Shown here: positions 48,450-58,389 of the stretch, in pieces
Layout of the letters: the number at the start of each line of letters is the position of its first letter
Numbering within the stretch: position 1 is the first letter of the stretch
Assembly (NCBI RefSeq): GCF_002115785.1
Contig: NZ_JFJY01000002.1
Coordinates: forward strand, 574,689 to 638,688
DNA: 64,000 nt
Reading direction: 5' to 3'
DNA from: Thalassospira sp. MCCC 1A03138
GTDB taxonomy: Bacteria; Pseudomonadota; Alphaproteobacteria; Rhodospirillales; Thalassospiraceae
Notes under the pieces: model-generated
What the model saw: only the letters and a program-made list of their open reading frames with translations
What the model was told of the DNA's origin: nothing
The model's database searches: none
Position numbers and translations under genes: made by a program

Positions 48450-49005
48450 AATTAAGCACCTGTTTTACAGCTTTTAAAGTAGGCATATTAACCAAATTTC
48501 TAGTCAAAATGCGGTACTATATCGATAATGTTCTTAGAATAATTGAGTTTTGATGTGGGATGCAGGCCATTTTATCCGCCTTGCTTGTATCGTGCGCGTT
48601 TCTCTATGGGGCCAGATAATTGCCTCCTTCCGGCGAGCTATGTAATTTGATTTATTAACTGGGATTTTTATGCTGTTCAATAATTTCTCAATTTCCTGCT
48701 TAGAGAGCTGCTTTTATTTTAGTGCAGCAATCTTGCTTAGGGTCTGGTTTCGGCTGGCATTTTGCAATGTGGTCCGACCGTTTATAGAGGAGCCGAACCA
48801 GTGCGGTTCTGTTTATCGTTTAACTGAAATGAAAATTTAATTCATCTTGTTAGCCTTAGATTTAAGGTTCTGATTTTGATCAATTTATCAGAAGCAGGTG
48901 ACAATCTAACAAATCAGGTGGTGATGATGCTAAACACTTATGCTATTTCGGTCGCGTAAGCTAAGTTTCTGAGCCAGTATAGATTTTGTGAGCCTAGGAA
49001 ATATT
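48450..49005. promoter_or_regulatory. Divergent intergenic region of the polysaccharide island
   Basis: This 556-bp AT-rich region lies between the leftward and rightward glycan operons and must hold both promoters. No JUMPstart or ops element (GGCGGTAGCGT) was seen. A modest inverted motif lies around TTTCGGCT...AGCCGAA (about 48747-48796). No gene is evident. Confidence 0.35.
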
Positions 49006-49950
49006 ATGAGTGTAAAAAACTGGTTCTTCAAATGCCTGCAGTCATGTGCAAGGGCTGTCGGTGTCTACGAGATTCGTGAGCAGATTGTAGAAACGAAGAT
49101 TCTATTGGGGCGACAGATAGCCAATCAAATGAAATCGCACCAAGCTCTGCCAAAGATTTCTGACGCGGAGTTCAAGGTTTTTTCTCAATTCGGTGATGAT
49201 GGCATTATTCAATATCTACTGCAGCAGGTAGATGTTCCAGAAGGTGCGCGGAGATTTATCGAATTTGGTGTGCAAGATTACCAAGAGTCTAATACTAGGT
49301 TTTTGCTCATGAATGATAACTGGAGTGGGTTGATCCTGGATGGTTCGAGCAAAAACATCAGCAAGGTAGTATCAGACACTCATTTTTGGCGATACGATCT
49401 CACGGCGATAGCTGCTTTCATCGATAAAGACAACGTGAACGAGCTGTTTTCTAGCAACGGTTTCGAAGGTGAAATCGGAATCTTAAGCGTGGATATTGAC
49501 GGGAACGACTACTGGGTTTGGGATGCTATCGATGTCGTGGATCCAATCATTGTGATTTGCGAGTATAATAGTGTCTTTGGGGATGAGCTCGCAGTTACTG
49601 TTCCTTACGATCCAAAATTCCAGCGAGGTGCGGCGCATTATTCCAATTTGTATTGGGGAGCGTCGTTGGCATCGCTTTGCATGCTAGCCGAGCGTCGTGG
49701 ATACGTCTTCGTTGGATGCAACAGTGCGGGAAATAATGCTTACTTTGTGCGTAGGGATAAGTTGGGTAATCTGCGGGCTTTGAAATGTTCCGAAGGTTTT
49801 GTCGAGGCAAAATTCCGCGAGTCGCGCCACCCTGACGGCGGGTTGACTTACTTGCCGGCTGGTAAAAGACTTGAGGAAATATCTCAGATGCCAGTCTTTG
49901 ACGTGGAAAAGCAGTTAACTGGGAATATTTCAGAAATATTTGGAATTTAA
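49006..49950 (+). CDS. FkbM-like protein of the glycan cluster
   Basis: This 314-residue protein is related to FkbM-type methyltransferases: FSQFGDDGIIQYLLQQ, RRFIEFGVQDYQESNTRFLL, GILSVDIDGNDYWVWDAI and IIVICEYNSVFG. The motif order fits a SAM-binding fold with the D-x-D-G-x-D segment typical of this subgroup. The substrate is unknown. The start at MSVKNWFFKCLQ has AGGAAA upstream; a GTG six codons earlier is less likely. The next gene begins one base after its stop. Confidence 0.7.
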   Translation: MSVKNWFFKCLQSCARAVGVYEIREQIVETKILLGRQIANQMKSHQALPKISDAEFKVFSQFGDDGIIQYLLQQVDVPEGARRFIEFGVQDYQESNTRFLLMNDNWSGLILDGSSKNISKVVSDTHFWRYDLTAIAAFIDKDNVNELFSSNGFEGEIGILSVDIDGNDYWVWDAIDVVDPIIVICEYNSVFGDELAVTVPYDPKFQRGAAHYSNLYWGASLASLCMLAERRGYVFVGCNSAGNNAYFVRRDKLGNLRALKCSEGFVEAKFRESRHPDGGLTYLPAGKRLEEISQMPVFDVEKQLTGNISEIFGI

Positions 49951-50751
49951 ATGGATAATCAGAAAGAAAACGGCTCATTGACGATTTTGAGAAAAAAGGC
50001 TTTTGGGCTTTTTGAACGCATTTTTTTTGGCGGGCGGTTGTCCGAAAAAGTTCTAGTAAAGCTTTTAAGCTTGCACTACCGCAGTGTGTTTCGGAGAGAG
50101 TGGTCTTGGGCTCGCGAACAACCGCATTTCTTCAGTCATAGGATCGGTTTTTTTGACTTCATTTATGGAGAGGGCGGAACCAGCATATTCCCATATTACC
50201 GTGGTTTCTTTGTCTCTGAGCTTATAAAAGACCATGATCGGTTGCTTGATATAGGGTGCGGAGACGGTTTTTTTGCGAAACGCTTCTATTCAAAACGCTG
50301 CGCGCACATTGATGCAATCGATATTGACCCTACTGCAATCGAGACGGCAAAGTCCTTGAACGCATCTCCAAAAATCGACTATCGATTGAGTGATGCTGTA
50401 AATACACCATTTCCGTCTGTAGATTACAACATAGTGGTTTGGGATGGCGCAATCGGGCATTTTGCAGCCGAGACAACCCACATAGTGCTCGCAAAAATAG
50501 TGGAAGTTCTCTCAGAGGATGGGGTCTTTGCAGGTTCTGAATCTTTAGGTTTGGAGGGGCATGATCACCTTCAGTTCTTCGAAACGATTGAAGAACTGGA
50601 TGCTCTTTTTAGCAGCCATTTCCCCTATCGAGCATACCGAGTGGTCAAGTACGACACTCCATTCAGTCCTGGGATGTTGCGGCAGGAAGTTTTTTGGCGC
50701 TGTAGTGCCAATCCAATACGAATAGATCAGTCTGGATGGACGGTTCTTTAG
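49951..50751 (+). CDS. SAM-dependent methyltransferase
   Basis: This 266-residue enzyme shows motif I DRLLDIGCGDGFFAKRF, then AIDIDPTAIETAK and DYNIVVWDGAIGHFAAET. It is a class I methyltransferase of the Methyltransf_12/25 type. In this context it probably methylates a sugar or an amino-sugar intermediate. It is directly joined to the FkbM-like gene, and the cupin gene starts 11 bp after it. Confidence 0.83.
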   Translation: MDNQKENGSLTILRKKAFGLFERIFFGGRLSEKVLVKLLSLHYRSVFRREWSWAREQPHFFSHRIGFFDFIYGEGGTSIFPYYRGFFVSELIKDHDRLLDIGCGDGFFAKRFYSKRCAHIDAIDIDPTAIETAKSLNASPKIDYRLSDAVNTPFPSVDYNIVVWDGAIGHFAAETTHIVLAKIVEVLSEDGVFAGSESLGLEGHDHLQFFETIEELDALFSSHFPYRAYRVVKYDTPFSPGMLRQEVFWRCSANPIRIDQSGWTVL

Positions 50752-50762
50752 GAGATAGGCTG

Positions 50763-51179
50763 ATGAGTCATGAAATTGTAGAATACCAGGGTACCCGGTA
50801 CGCCGAGATTATATGGGCCACCGCCCAAGTTGAAAAAACCCGTTTTTTCTCTCCTCCAGAATCGTCATTCCAATTTGGACTGTTGGCGCATGAGGCAGGA
50901 TACCAAGAACCACCTCATTTCCATCGTGAGTTTGAGAGAACCGTACGTGATCTGCAGCAGATGTTCGTGGTTCAAAGAGGGGTTGTTGGCGTTCAGTTGT
51001 TTGATGATGACGGAGTGCTAATCCGTGAGGTCATACTTAATGCTGGTGATGCAATCGTGCTTATTCATGGTGCGCATGCCATCCACGTAATCGAAGACAT
51101 GCAATGCATTAGCGTCAAGCAAGGGCCTTTTATGGGGGACGAGTTTGACAAGGTTGAGATAGAGGTCAAACAACCATGA
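50763..51179 (+). CDS. Cupin-fold protein
   Basis: This 138-residue protein has a single cupin domain. Metal-ligand-like residues are in PPHFHREFERTV, and the second motif is NAGDAIVLIHGAHAIHVIED. It could be a sugar isomerase or epimerase-like enzyme, or a binding protein. Its overlap by 4 bp with the sugar aminotransferase suggests a role in making the same sugar. The start at MSHEIVEYQG has GGAG 8 bp upstream. Confidence 0.7.
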   Translation: MSHEIVEYQGTRYAEIIWATAQVEKTRFFSPPESSFQFGLLAHEAGYQEPPHFHREFERTVRDLQQMFVVQRGVVGVQLFDDDGVLIREVILNAGDAIVLIHGAHAIHVIEDMQCISVKQGPFMGDEFDKVEIEVKQP

Positions 51180-52294
51180 TTCCAGTGTTTGAGCCAATTA
51201 TTGGCGAAGAAGAAATTTCTTACGTTACAGATGCGTTACGTAAAGGTGAGTTGTCAGGGACTTTTGGTCATTATTTGGAAGCTTTCGAGGCTGAGTTCGC
51301 CGCGTTTTGCGGTTGCGAATATGGTGTGGCTGTTTCAAATGGTACCACGGCACTTCATCTTGCTGTTGCCGCAGCGGGTATCCAACCTGGTGATGAAGTA
51401 CTGATAAGCGCCAGCACAAATATTGCAACGGCCTTGGCTGTAGCTCACAACAACGCAATTCCAGTTCCTGTCGACTCTGAAGAGGGAACTTGGAATCTTG
51501 ATCTAGATTTAATCGAATCACTTATAACGCCGAAAACAAAAGCAATCATCCCCGTCCATTTGTTTGGGCATCCTGTAGATATGGATGCGCTGATGGCAGT
51601 GGCAAGAAAGCACGATTTGATAGTTATCGAAGATTGTGCCGAAGCACACGGCGCCACCTGCCGCGGTCGGAAGACCGGGGGCTTTGGTGATATGGGGTGC
51701 TTCAGCTTTTATGCGAACAAGGTAATTACCACCGGTGAGGGTGGTATGGTGGTTACTAATGACAAAGCCTTGGCTGAGCGGTTGCGGTTGTTGCGTAACC
51801 TTGCTTTTACAACACCCAGATTTCGCCATGAGGAGCTTGGCTACAATTTTCGAATGACGGGCTACCAAGCTGCGATGGGGCTGGCCCAACTGCGTCGTAT
51901 CGAACATATAGTGGATGAAAAGCGTCGCGTTGCGCATACCTACAATTCTCTTCTAGAGGACATTCCTGGTCTTTTGCTGCCTGTGGAAAGAGAATGGGCG
52001 TACAACGTCTACTGGATGTACGCCGTAGTCATTGGTGATGAATTTGGAATGTCACGGGATCAGTTAAGTGAGAGCCTCAGGAAGCACGGCATAGATACAC
52101 GCACGTTCTTCTGCCCCATGAACCAACAGCCATGTTTGCAGGAGATACCAGGTTTCAGAAACGTACCTTGCCCGGTTGCAGACCGTATATGGGAAAACGG
52201 GCTTTACCTTCCCTCAACTCATAACCTTACTGAAGCGCAGCTGGCGCAAATAGCGAAAACTCTGAGCGATCTGCAAGGCGGTTTATTAGATTAA
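51176..52294 (+). CDS. DegT/DnrJ/EryC1 sugar aminotransferase, perosamine synthase-like
   Basis: This 372-residue PLP enzyme should aminate a keto-sugar nucleotide. The PLP lysine is in CFSFYANKVITTGEGGMVV, and other family motifs are VSNGTTALHLAVAAAGI and VIEDCAEAHGATCRG. The pattern GYNFRMTGYQAAMGLAQLRRI and the length recall GDP-perosamine synthase (Per/RfbE). That would fit the gmd gene nearby, whose product GDP-4-keto-6-deoxymannose is the substrate of Per. Other 4-keto sugars are possible, so no symbol is given. Confidence 0.82.
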   Translation: MIPVFEPIIGEEEISYVTDALRKGELSGTFGHYLEAFEAEFAAFCGCEYGVAVSNGTTALHLAVAAAGIQPGDEVLISASTNIATALAVAHNNAIPVPVDSEEGTWNLDLDLIESLITPKTKAIIPVHLFGHPVDMDALMAVARKHDLIVIEDCAEAHGATCRGRKTGGFGDMGCFSFYANKVITTGEGGMVVTNDKALAERLRLLRNLAFTTPRFRHEELGYNFRMTGYQAAMGLAQLRRIEHIVDEKRRVAHTYNSLLEDIPGLLLPVEREWAYNVYWMYAVVIGDEFGMSRDQLSESLRKHGIDTRTFFCPMNQQPCLQEIPGFRNVPCPVADRIWENGLYLPSTHNLTEAQLAQIAKTLSDLQGGLLD

Positions 52295-52669
52295 GTATCC
52301 AGAATTAAATAGGCTTTTGAGGCGATGAGGAATTGGAAATGGTCTTTTTGACGCGCCAGATGAGCTAGTAGGTGGCTGCAAATACTGGAGCTGACGACGG
52401 GACTGGTTTCAATATTAGAGTGCTTCTATATATCTTGTTGTCGCACTTCATCCGTCAAAAATAGCTTAAGAGCTGGACAGTCATATATGGCGTGAAAGAA
52501 AAACAAACAGTTGCTGAAAAGTTCTTCGATATTTCGATGATTGTTTTTCGCATTCTGTTGGGAGTATGGCATACGTTGGCAAACCCGGAGAGATCCGCGA
52601 TGAAAATCGTTGGGTATCAACCGGGTTGTTATCTTGTAAAAGATGATATCGTGCGTTTTGAGGACTACA
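52295..52669. other. 375-bp gap between aminotransferase and fcl
   Basis: No convincing gene. A 63-codon frame (52492-52683) runs into the fcl start but has no Shine-Dalgarno or family similarity. It may be the leader of fcl or a gene remnant. The region probably contains a promoter for fcl-gmd. Confidence 0.4.
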
Positions 52670-53605
52670 ATGGTAGGAAGTAAAATATTTGTTGCGGGCC
52701 ATCGTGGTATGGTCGGATCCGCTATTGTCCGCAAACTTCGATCTCTTGGTTATAATAATCTTTTGTTGCGATCAAAGGATGAGATCAATCTTCTTGACCA
52801 AGAGGCGGTGTTTAACTTTCTTAAATTAGAGAAGCCGGACTATATATTCATGGCTGCTGCCAGAGTAGGTGGTATTCACGCGAACAATACTTATCGAGCT
52901 GACTTTATCTATTCTAATCTCCAAATTCAGAATAATATCATTTGGGGGGCGATGTCAGCCGGTATCAAAGATATGTGCTTTCTGGGTTCTAGTTGTATTT
53001 ATCCTCGAGACTGCCCGCAACCAATCAAAGAAGATAGCTTGCTTACTGGTGCGCTTGAGAAAACCAATGAACCATACGCGATAGCTAAAATTGCCGGGCT
53101 TAAACTCTGTGAAAGCTGCAACTTGCAGTATGGAACACGTTATATTTGCGTGATGCCGACTAATCTTTACGGACCGAATGATAATTATGACTTGAATAAT
53201 GCGCACGTTTTGCCAGCGCTGATGCGTAAGGCTCATGAGGCAAAAGTGCAAGGCGGAAAGGAAATGATTGTTTGGGGGACTGGGGCTCCTAGACGCGAAT
53301 TTCTCTACGTTGATGATCTTGCGGATGCCTGTGTGTTTCTAATGCAAAACGGGGTTCGTGAAGGTATGTATAACGTAGGTTGTGGTGAAGATATTACTAT
53401 AAGAGATCTGGCTCAGAAAGTAATGGATGCTGTTGGGTTTGAGGGCGAGGTGATTTTTGATGCATCAAAACCAGATGGCACACCCCGCAAGTTGTTGGAT
53501 GTCTCCCGAATGTCTAATCTTGGATGGAAACCGAAATTATCCTTGATCGATGGGCTCGCCAAGACATACGAAAATTACCTTGAAAATACGAAAGTAACGC
53601 TGTGA
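52670..53605 (+). CDS. fcl: GDP-L-fucose synthase
   Basis: This 311-residue SDR enzyme epimerises and reduces GDP-4-keto-6-deoxymannose to GDP-L-fucose with NADPH. The cofactor loop is [15 protein letters not shown]. The catalytic residues are in [18 protein letters not shown] and [16 protein letters not shown] (Tyr, Lys). The start at [10 protein letters not shown] has GAGG 6 bp upstream. The stop overlaps the gmd start by 4 bp. Gmd and Fcl act in sequence, so the glycan probably contains L-fucose. Confidence 0.93.
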   Translation: MVGSKIFVAGHRGMVGSAIVRKLRSLGYNNLLLRSKDEINLLDQEAVFNFLKLEKPDYIFMAAARVGGIHANNTYRADFIYSNLQIQNNIIWGAMSAGIKDMCFLGSSCIYPRDCPQPIKEDSLLTGALEKTNEPYAIAKIAGLKLCESCNLQYGTRYICVMPTNLYGPNDNYDLNNAHVLPALMRKAHEAKVQGGKEMIVWGTGAPRREFLYVDDLADACVFLMQNGVREGMYNVGCGEDITIRDLAQKVMDAVGFEGEVIFDASKPDGTPRKLLDVSRMSNLGWKPKLSLIDGLAKTYENYLENTKVTL

Positions 53606-54696
53606 ACAAAGAAAATAAAGTCGCCCTTATTACAGGTGTAACCGGCCAGGATGGCGCGTATTTGGCTGAGTTTTTGTTGGAAAAGGGGTATATCGTTCAC
53701 GGTATTAAGCGCCGTACAAGCTTATTTAATACGGATCGAATAGACCATCTTTACCGGGATCAGCACGAAAAAAGTTTGCGATTTTTCCTGCATCACGGCG
53801 ATATGACGGATAGTTCCAGCCTCACGCGGATTATTCAGAAAACGCAGCCCGACGAAATATATAATCTGGCTGCCCAAAGTCATGTTGCGGTTAGCTTTGA
53901 GGAGCCGGAGTATACCGCAAACTCCGATGCTTTGGGCGCGCTGAGGATTCTCGAGGCGTTAAGAATACTCGGCATGGAGAAAAAGACCCGTTATTATCAG
54001 GCTAGCACTTCTGAGCTGTATGGCCTTGTTCAGGAAATACCCCAAAAAGAAACGACACCGTTTTATCCCCGCAGTCCGTATGCCGTTGCAAAGCTTTATG
54101 CATACTGGATTACTGTGAACTACCGAGAAGCGTATGGGATGTACGCGTGTAACGGGATTCTTTTTAACCACGAAAGTCCGATACGTGGTGAAACGTTTGT
54201 CACGAGAAAAATTACTCGGGCACTTGCCCGTATTAAGCTTGGGCTTCAAGACTGCCTTTACCTTGGAAACCTTGATGCCAAACGCGATTGGGGGCATGCG
54301 AGGGATTACGTCGAAATGCAGTGGTTAATGCTTCAGCAGGAACAGCCGGAGGACTTTGTCATTGCATCTGGTGTGCAGTACAGCGTCCGTGATTTTGTGA
54401 ATGCGGCGGCATGCGAACTCGGCATGAATATCTCTTGGAGTGGCCAAGGTGTTATGGAGAAAGGATATGATGAAAATGGAAAGCTAATTGTGGAAGTGGA
54501 TCCACGATATTTTCGACCGACTGAGGTTGAGACGTTACTTGGCGACGCTACAAAGGCGAAAACCAAGCTGGCATGGCAGCCGAAAACAAGCTTTCAGGAG
54601 CTAGTGTCCGAGATGGTCATCGAGGATTTAAAAGCCGCTGAGAGAGATGAGCTTGTGAAGGCACATGGCTTTAAATATATGCGCTATAATGAGTAG
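53602..54696 (+). CDS. gmd: GDP-mannose 4,6-dehydratase
   Basis: This 364-residue SDR enzyme converts GDP-mannose to GDP-4-keto-6-deoxymannose. NAD(P)-binding loop is [17 protein letters not shown]. Typical segments are [36 protein letters not shown] and [16 protein letters not shown] (Tyr, Lys). It starts with GTG and is coupled to fcl. Its product can feed both Fcl (fucose) and the perosamine-like aminotransferase. Confidence 0.95.
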   Translation: MNKENKVALITGVTGQDGAYLAEFLLEKGYIVHGIKRRTSLFNTDRIDHLYRDQHEKSLRFFLHHGDMTDSSSLTRIIQKTQPDEIYNLAAQSHVAVSFEEPEYTANSDALGALRILEALRILGMEKKTRYYQASTSELYGLVQEIPQKETTPFYPRSPYAVAKLYAYWITVNYREAYGMYACNGILFNHESPIRGETFVTRKITRALARIKLGLQDCLYLGNLDAKRDWGHARDYVEMQWLMLQQEQPEDFVIASGVQYSVRDFVNAAACELGMNISWSGQGVMEKGYDENGKLIVEVDPRYFRPTEVETLLGDATKAKTKLAWQPKTSFQELVSEMVIEDLKAAERDELVKAHGFKYMRYNE

Positions 54697-54754
54697 AAAG
54701 CGCTGCGGAGTATTCTAAATCTATCCTTTTGGTACTCGAGTGAATAAATCATAA

Positions 54755-56104
54755 ATGAGTGGTTTTATGAAATCATTTTCGGTTTTAAAAAAAACCGGAT
54801 TATATTCCTTTATGTCAAATACAAGCTGGATTGTGTTTGAGAGTATTATCAGGGCAATTGTTGGGTTAACTGTAGGTGTTTTTATTGCCAGATATTTGGG
54901 GCCAGAAAATTTAGGGAAGCTTAGTTATTCAAGTGCAATTGTTGGGATGTTCGGTGTCTTAGCTGGACTGGGAATGGACAGCAATATTGTACGCGATTTG
55001 GTTAAAGAGAAAGACAGGGTCGGTGAGAAAATTGGAATAACTTTCTTTTTAAAGTTATCTGGTTCATTGATTGCTGTAATATGTTGCATATCATCTGTTT
55101 TTATTCTCAGGCCTAATGATGAAACGGTAGTAAGTATTACAATTATATTGTCGATGAGTATGTTCTTTTTGCCATTTGATGTTGTGAGCTTGTATTTTCA
55201 ATCTATCGTTAAATCAAAGTATGCTGTATTGGCTAAATCATTCTCTTGTGTTCTATCTGCCATTCTAAGAATAATTCTTATTTTTAACGATTCTCCTCTA
55301 ATATCCTTTGCTTGGGTTGGCTTGGCAGAAGCAATACTCTCTGCGGTAGCGCTTACGTATTTTTTCCTGTTAAAGAGAAATAAAGTCGGTTTCAGCTGGT
55401 CATACAAGTTTGAAACAGCGAAGAAAATACTGGCAGAGGGGTGGCCGCTGTTACTTTCTGCTGCCGGCGCTGCTCTTTATATGAGGGTGGACCTTGTTAT
55501 GCTGGGGCAATTAAGTTCTAACCGCTCTGTAGGTATTTATACTGCAGCGCTCCGCATTTCAGAGATTTGGTATTTTCTGCCAGCAGCATTCATTTCGTCC
55601 CTACAGCCTTTTTTGGTTCGGGCGCGTGAGATAAGTCGAGATCTTTACATTTTTCGACTGCGTGTTTTGTATGAGTTTATGATTTTACTAAGTTTTATTG
55701 TCTCAATTTTTATTTTTCTATTTGCAGATTATTTGGTTCAGATAATTTATGGCCATCAATATCAAGAGACTGCCTTGGTGCTAAGAACCCATACTTGGGC
55801 GACAATGGCTGTCTTTTTAGGTGTTGCAAGCAGTCAGTATCTTGTTATTGAGAATTTACAAAGGATATCTTTTTATAGAACAGCTATTGGATTGGTAGTA
55901 AATCTTGTTATGAATGCTTTATTTATACCAATATGGGGTGCTTTTGGAGCGGCGTTTGCGACTGTCATATCTTTTTATATTTCTGCATTTTCTTTGATAC
56001 TTTTTGATTCGTCACGAGGTCAATGTTTCATAATCAGTCGATCCATTCTGCCTCTTAATCTTATTAATTTCATAAGGGGAGCGAAAAATTATGCAAATTT
56101 TTAA
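54755..56104 (+). CDS. Polysaccharide flippase, Wzx type
   Basis: This 449-residue membrane protein has about twelve helices and the MATE/Wzx-like pattern GVFIARYLGPENLGKLSYSS. It should flip lipid-linked repeat units to the periplasm. A second landmark is YMRVDLVMLGQLSSNRSVGI, well conserved in flippases. No Wzy polymerase is visible in this window, so the rest of the assembly system is elsewhere or missing. It overlaps the next gene by 14 bp. The start may be ATG at 54767 instead. Confidence 0.87.
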   Translation: MSGFMKSFSVLKKTGLYSFMSNTSWIVFESIIRAIVGLTVGVFIARYLGPENLGKLSYSSAIVGMFGVLAGLGMDSNIVRDLVKEKDRVGEKIGITFFLKLSGSLIAVICCISSVFILRPNDETVVSITIILSMSMFFLPFDVVSLYFQSIVKSKYAVLAKSFSCVLSAILRIILIFNDSPLISFAWVGLAEAILSAVALTYFFLLKRNKVGFSWSYKFETAKKILAEGWPLLLSAAGAALYMRVDLVMLGQLSSNRSVGIYTAALRISEIWYFLPAAFISSLQPFLVRAREISRDLYIFRLRVLYEFMILLSFIVSIFIFLFADYLVQIIYGHQYQETALVLRTHTWATMAVFLGVASSQYLVIENLQRISFYRTAIGLVVNLVMNALFIPIWGAFGAAFATVISFYISAFSLILFDSSRGQCFIISRSILPLNLINFIRGAKNYANF

Positions 56105-56736
56105 AGAAATAATAAGTAATTTTGGGGGGAGAACGAAGCTCTACTCTTTGTTTTCTCTTCGGGACAAGGGGGACTTGCTTGAAATGGGTTGGTTCGAAAG
56201 TCGCAAGAAAGGTATTCCGATCATTGCGGAGGGGAACCCAATTCCATGGATTACCTACCCTTGTTTGATATTTCTGGAAGATAGGCTACCTAGCGGTATT
56301 TCTTCCGTATTTGAACACGTGACATGTGGCTCAGCATTATGGTGGACTGATCGCGCTGGGAAAGTGGCGACATGTGAACATGATTCAGTTTGGTATGACA
56401 GACTTTCCGCATCTTTACCCGCGAATGTAAAATCCAACCTGGTAGCTTTGGAATATGGAGGGGACTATTGTAAAAAAAGTATTGGGATATCGTGATTGTT
56501 TTGATGTCATATTCACAGATGGCCGAGATCGTGTAAATTGCGTTAAAAACTCTTTACCCGCTTTGTCAAGAAATGGTGTTCTTATAATCGATAACAGCAA
56601 TGTTCCCGAATATGAGGAAGCATTGACTTTTATTTCTGAAAAAGAGTTCAAAATAATAGACTTTCCTGGTCCAATTAATATTCAGACGTGGAGAGCAAAT
56701 ATTTTTTACAATAATGATAATCTTCTTGGATTTTAG
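56091..56736 (+). pseudogene. Methyltransferase-like gene, frameshifted at a run of seven A
   Basis: Two overlapping frames, 56091-56495 and 56455-56736, together match one SAM-methyltransferase-like protein of about 210 residues. The first ends ...ALEYGGDYCKK and the second continues VLGYRDCFDVIFTDGRDRVN. The frames meet at TGTAAAAAAAGTATT: six A instead of seven would fuse them. The SAM-binding loop is degenerate (FEHVTCGSALWW where a glycine-rich loop is expected). It may be a decaying gene, a site of transcriptional slippage, or a base-count error. Confidence 0.7.
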
Positions 56737-56746
56737 GAGGTCGGCT

Positions 56747-57484
56747 GTGAGATTTTTTTTGAACTCTTTGAGGTGGCTACTTGGGAAAAGGCTTCCTCTT
56801 ATTGCGCGTATACTTGATCCGAATGCAAGGGTTTTTTATTCTCAAGAGGGCGAGGACGCTATCCTAGCTCGACTTTTTAGCGCGCAAAAGAATGGGTTTT
56901 ATGTAGATGTTGGAGCCCATCATCCTAGAAGATTTTCGAACACGTTTCATTTTTATCAATCCGGTTGGACGGGCATTAATATAGAACCAAATCCATCAGC
57001 AGAAGCTGTTTTTAAGAAGCAAAGACCAAGGGATATAAATCTATGCGTCGGTGTTTCGGACTGTCCTGAAAAACTTGTATATTATGAATTTAATGATCCT
57101 GCACTTAATACATTTGACTCAGATTTGGCCCAGTCTCGAGATGAAACCGTCGTGTACACAATACTGACGACGCGAGAAGTAAATGTTGAAAGGCTAGATT
57201 CGATTCTGGAGAAGCATTTACCTTTTGGCGTTGATATTGACTTTATGTCAATAGATGTCGAAGGCTTAGATCTCAAGGTCTTAATGTCTAATGACTGGGT
57301 TAAGTATCGACCAAAATGTGTTTTAGTTGAGTGTTTGCTCCATGAAATTAGTTTTGAATATATTCAAAACAGTGACGTATATTCATTTTTGATGTCAAAG
57401 GGGTATGTTTTTTTCGCTAAGACTTATAACTCTTTTCTTTTTGTCGAAAAGAAATTTGCAGAATTAAAGGTGCTAACTAATTGA
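56747..57484 (+). CDS. FkbM family methyltransferase
   Basis: This 245-residue protein shows the FkbM pattern: FYVDVGAHHPRRFSNTFHFY, TGINIEPNPSAEAVFKKQ and DFMSIDVEGLDLKVLMSNDW. FkbM enzymes O-methylate sugars or polyketides. The start is GTG with a perfect AGGAGG 6 bp upstream; a longer frame upstream overlaps the broken gene. Its end overlaps the next gene by 4 bp. Confidence 0.85.
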   Translation: MRFFLNSLRWLLGKRLPLIARILDPNARVFYSQEGEDAILARLFSAQKNGFYVDVGAHHPRRFSNTFHFYQSGWTGINIEPNPSAEAVFKKQRPRDINLCVGVSDCPEKLVYYEFNDPALNTFDSDLAQSRDETVVYTILTTREVNVERLDSILEKHLPFGVDIDFMSIDVEGLDLKVLMSNDWVKYRPKCVLVECLLHEISFEYIQNSDVYSFLMSKGYVFFAKTYNSFLFVEKKFAELKVLTN

Positions 57485-58389
57485 ATTGTCCGGTAGCCTT
57501 ATTCGCCTATCGTCGCATCCAACATTTGCGGTTGGTTGTGAAAAGCTTGCAGGAGAATACTCTTGCGAGTGAAACAGATTTATTTATTTTCTGTGATGGC
57601 GCCAAAAGTCCCGACGATGTTGATGCTGTAACAGAAGTCCGGTCGTTCTGCCGACGGGTTTCAGGCTTTCGCAGTGTTACCGTAATTGAGCGAGATCATA
57701 ACCTGGGTTTATCGGCCTCTATTGTCGACGGCGTAAGTCAATTATGCAACGAGTACGGCTTTGTGGCCGTTGTAGAGGATGATGTAATAGTTTCGCGACA
57801 TTTTCTGAGCTGGGTTAACGCAGCACTTAAAAAGTACGAACATGACACGAGAGTCTTCAGTGTTGGATGCTATGTATTTCCAACAGACAGAAAGTTGGAA
57901 AATAGCTTCTTTCTGTCTCTTCCGGATTGTTGGGGATGGGCTGTTTGGGGGCGAAGCTGGAAATTCTATCAGGCTGACGGTGCTAGCTTGCTTAGAGAAT
58001 TGAAAGCAAGAAATTTACAAAGAAAATTCGATTTTGACGGTGCCTTTCCCTACACAGATATGCTGAAAAAGCAAATCGAAGGTAAGAATGATTCTTGGGC
58101 TATTCGTTGGTCCGCATCAGTTCTTCTGGCGGGGGGGCTGACTGTATATCCTGGGAAATCTATGACCCAAAATATAGGTTTTGATGGTACTGGAACACAT
58201 TGCGGCGAAAATGATATTTATGATCAGTCGCTGTCCGAAACTTGCCCGGATTTACAGGATATTCCAGTTGTAGAATCTGACGAAGCTCGGGAGGCCTGGC
58301 GTGATTTTCTCTTGAAGTTAAAACGGGAAAACATAAGAGATAAAGTGCTTAGCCGAGTTGTAAGAAAAATAAAGAGATTATTGAAATGA
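57481..58389 (+). CDS. Glycosyltransferase, GT-A fold (GNT-I-like)
   Basis: This 302-residue protein begins with TTG and overlaps the previous gene by 4 bp. It reads PVALFAYRRIQHLRLVVKSL, LFIFCDGAKSPDDVD and FVAVVEDDVIVSRHFLSWV, where EDD is the metal-binding motif. WGWAVWGRSWKFYQ is a typical acceptor-side segment of this family. Its sugar is unknown. It overlaps the last gene of the operon by 4 bp. Confidence 0.8.
   Translation: MNCPVALFAYRRIQHLRLVVKSLQENTLASETDLFIFCDGAKSPDDVDAVTEVRSFCRRVSGFRSVTVIERDHNLGLSASIVDGVSQLCNEYGFVAVVEDDVIVSRHFLSWVNAALKKYEHDTRVFSVGCYVFPTDRKLENSFFLSLPDCWGWAVWGRSWKFYQADGASLLRELKARNLQRKFDFDGAFPYTDMLKKQIEGKNDSWAIRWSASVLLAGGLTVYPGKSMTQNIGFDGTGTHCGENDIYDQSLSETCPDLQDIPVVESDEAREAWRDFLLKLKRENIRDKVLSRVVRKIKRLLK

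Noticed and set aside
52492..52683. 63-codon frame overlapping the fcl start
   Set aside because: No ribosome binding site or recognisable domain; it overlaps a well-supported gene.
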